A stretch of DNA of 64,000 nucleotides from Saprospiraceae bacterium (GTDB lineage Bacteria; Bacteroidota; Bacteroidia; Chitinophagales; Saprospiraceae). The notes under the pieces are model-generated. The model saw only the letters and a program-made list of their open reading frames with translations. It did not search any database and was not told the origin of the DNA. Both the position numbers and the translations under genes were made by a program. Shown here in pieces: positions 62,640-64,000 of this stretch. The stretch lies in NCBI GenBank assembly GCA_020628855.1, contig JAHDEL010000003.1, positions 49,578 to 113,577 of the forward strand. The letters run 5' to 3'. Position 1 is the stretch's first letter; each line of letters begins with the position of its first letter.

Positions 62640-63841
62640 GATCTACGCTGCTTGGTAGCTTCAAAGACATGGGTTAGAATATCGATATCTATTTGCTCAA
62701 GACGCAACGATCTTCTTTGCATTACCCGATTGATTGTATCGAGTGCTTTTTCAAACTGATAGGTATCCATTCCATCAGAACCACCCCAACTAAAAGAAGG
62801 GATAAATTTTGGCGGAAAGTTAGTTCCAAAAATATTAGAGCTAATTCCTGTCACTGTACCAGTATTAAACATACTATTGATAGAAGTCTTACAATGGTCT
62901 CCCATAATCAAACCACAAAACTGCAGGCCTGTCAATTGAAAGTCTGATGAGTCATAGCTCCAAACTGACACTTCTCCGTAATTGTTTTTGAGGTTGGAGC
63001 AATTGGTGTCTGCACCTAGATTACACCACTCTCCAATAACAGAATCGCCTATATAACCATCATGAGCTTTATTACAGTAGCCTTGAAAAACTGTCGACTT
63101 GACTTCACCACCTACCTTGCAAAATGGACCAAGTGTAGTACCCTGATAAATCTTTGCTCCTACCTTCACAACAGCATTTTCGCCTATAGCAACAGGACCT
63201 TTGATCACAGAATTCTCCAAAATTTTAGCATTCTTACCAATATAGATAGGACCATCACTTGCATTCAAAATACTGAAGTCAACTCTTGCTCCTTCTTCAA
63301 TGAAAATCTTCTCTAAACCAAAGTATCGATTAGTCTCTGATATCTTTTGGGATGATCTTTCATTGATAATAAGTTCGAAGTCACTAGCTATCTCACTCGC
63401 ATTAAATGAGAAGATATCTTGCGGTCTTGTTATGAATCGAATATCTCGGCTATCGTAGGATGAGATATCAATCATTTCCAACTCATCCAGATCTATATCA
63501 TAGGTTTCTTCATTGAATTGATGCTTCTTCAAAACACCTGCAATGAAGATATCTTTATAGATCAAACCCTGGTTAGGGCTGAGTCTCTTTATCAGACTTA
63601 GCACATTGGCATTTGGCAACAGCCTGCCATTGATAGCGATATTCGTCTCACTTAATTGAAGAGGAAACTTCTGAGAAAGGTAATCATTGGTTATATAACC
63701 ATGACTAGCGTTATTGAGATAGATTTTCCATTTCTCAGCAATAGTATTAATCCCTACCCTGAGCTCACACGCAGGCTTAAGAAAAGTCAGTGGCAATAAT
63801 GACTCCCACTTGTCATCATCAAAGAAAATGATGTGTGCCAC
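62627..63841 (-). CDS. GlmU-like putative sugar nucleotidyltransferase with left-handed beta-helix
   Basis: The 404-residue protein begins MAHIIFFDDDKWESLLPLTF, the diverged nucleotidyltransferase domain typical of Bacteroidota GlmU-like proteins, where LRVG...EKW replaces the canonical pyrophosphorylase signature. From about 190 to 350 it has hexapeptide repeats of a left-handed beta-helix (GKNAKILENSVIKGPVAIGE, GDSVIGEWCNLGADTNC). It may be a bifunctional acetyl/uridyltransferase relative; the activity is unproven. It lies 26 bases after rpmE2, a pairing I recall from related genomes. Confidence 0.85.
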   Translation of the reverse strand: MAHIIFFDDDKWESLLPLTFLKPACELRVGINTIAEKWKIYLNNASHGYITNDYLSQKFPLQLSETNIAINGRLLPNANVLSLIKRLSPNQGLIYKDIFIAGVLKKHQFNEETYDIDLDELEMIDISSYDSRDIRFITRPQDIFSFNASEIASDFELIINERSSQKISETNRYFGLEKIFIEEGARVDFSILNASDGPIYIGKNAKILENSVIKGPVAIGENAVVKVGAKIYQGTTLGPFCKVGGEVKSTVFQGYCNKAHDGYIGDSVIGEWCNLGADTNCSNLKNNYGEVSVWSYDSSDFQLTGLQFCGLIMGDHCKTSINSMFNTGTVTGISSNIFGTNFPPKFIPSFSWGGSDGMDTYQFEKALDTINRVMQRRSLRLEQIDIDILTHVFEATKQRRSWEM

Positions 63842-63867
63842 TGTAGTATAATTTTAATGAATTGATA

Positions 63868-64000
63868 TTACTCTGCTGGAGTATCTTCAGTCTTTCTTTT
63901 AGCGAATTTTGCAAATTTCTTGTTGAATTTGTCAATTCTACCAGCTGTATCAACGAATTTCATCTTTCCTGTGAAGAAAGGATGTGATTTATTCGAAATC
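63868..64000 (-). CDS. rpmE2: 50S ribosomal protein L31 type B, C-terminal part (partial)
   Basis: The minus strand from the right edge encodes 44 residues ending TAA at 63868. The stretch [20 protein letters not shown], then [12 protein letters not shown], is the conserved C-terminal half of L31. The absence of zinc-binding cysteines in this half fits the B type, though the N-terminal half lies outside the window. Downstream is the GlmU-like gene. Confidence 0.92.
   Translation of the reverse strand, partial: ISNKSHPFFTGKMKFVDTAGRIDKFNKKFAKFAKRKTEDTPAE

Noticed and set aside
1-64000. Search for tRNA, rRNA, insertion sequences, prophage or integrase genes
   Set aside because: None seen by eye; the gaps are short and contain no cloverleaf-like or transposase-coding sequence.

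Overview
The window comes from the chromosome of a low-GC member of the Bacteroidota, most likely close to the Saprospiria. Four large secreted proteins end in a type IX secretion (T9SS) type A sorting domain. The cell-division cluster carries a Bacteroidota-type MraY with an inserted segment and a penicillin-binding protein ending in a PASTA domain. The 2-oxoacid dehydrogenase E1 is an alpha-beta fusion, there are DUF1573, DUF4835, DUF547 and S46 peptidase genes, and several upstream regions match the phylum's sigma-A promoter (TTG, about 20 bases, TAnnTTTG). I see no insertion sequence, prophage, CRISPR array, rRNA or tRNA gene. It reads as ordinary core chromosome with large secreted accessory proteins set into it.

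Layout: 1-8235 (minus) is the dcw cluster mraZ-rsmH-ftsL-like-ftsI-murE-mraY-murD-ftsW, cut off inside ftsW at the left edge. It makes lipid II precursors and the septal synthase. A strong terminator-like hairpin lies between murE and mraY, and a three-repeat MraZ-type operator precedes mraZ. 8495-11656 (minus) holds a dolichol-phosphate-mannose-synthase-like glycosyltransferase and the fused E1. 11841-17155 is mostly plus strand: a DUF1573 protein, YaaA, a DUF547 protein, a voltage-gated potassium channel with a C-terminal zinc ribbon, a DoxX protein (minus) and an alpha/beta hydrolase. 17958-27624 carries an M4 metalloprotease and a 2167-residue G8/beta-helix/MopE-repeat protein, both with T9SS tails. 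28172-32436 is a housekeeping block: rpsO, pnp, the primary sigma factor and a small membrane protein. 32473-37088 holds a duplicated-domain lipoprotein, a Nudix-like protein, purC, a prohibitin-type SPFH protein and a GT9 glycosyltransferase with no ordinary start codon. 37085-41227 has a second T9SS M4 protease and a Cys/Lys-rich secreted protein. 41280-45110 encodes a NarL-type response regulator and, across a 520-base intergenic region, a TPR histidine kinase coupled to a PLP enzyme. 45077-55509 (minus) contains purN, DUF4835, coaBC, rpoZ, bamD, an OmpA/PD40 protein, a TPR protein, a radical SAM/SPASM protein and an S46 peptidase. 55583-64000 ends with a TIGR02206-type membrane protein, a lipoprotein, transketolase, a ribosome hibernation factor, a TPR membrane protein, another T9SS protein, a spermidine-synthase-fold protein, a GlmU-like nucleotidyltransferase and the end of rpmE2.

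Most genes are interpretable by family. The parts that known features do not explain are the murE-mraY attenuator-like hairpin, the structured 42.0-42.4 kb intergenic region with a 45-codon ORF running into a terminator, the GT9 gene with only AUA/AUU-type start candidates, the Cys-rich tail on the S46 peptidase, and a module repeated three times inside the giant secreted protein. None of these amounts to a demonstrated new multi-gene system; each is a testable local observation.
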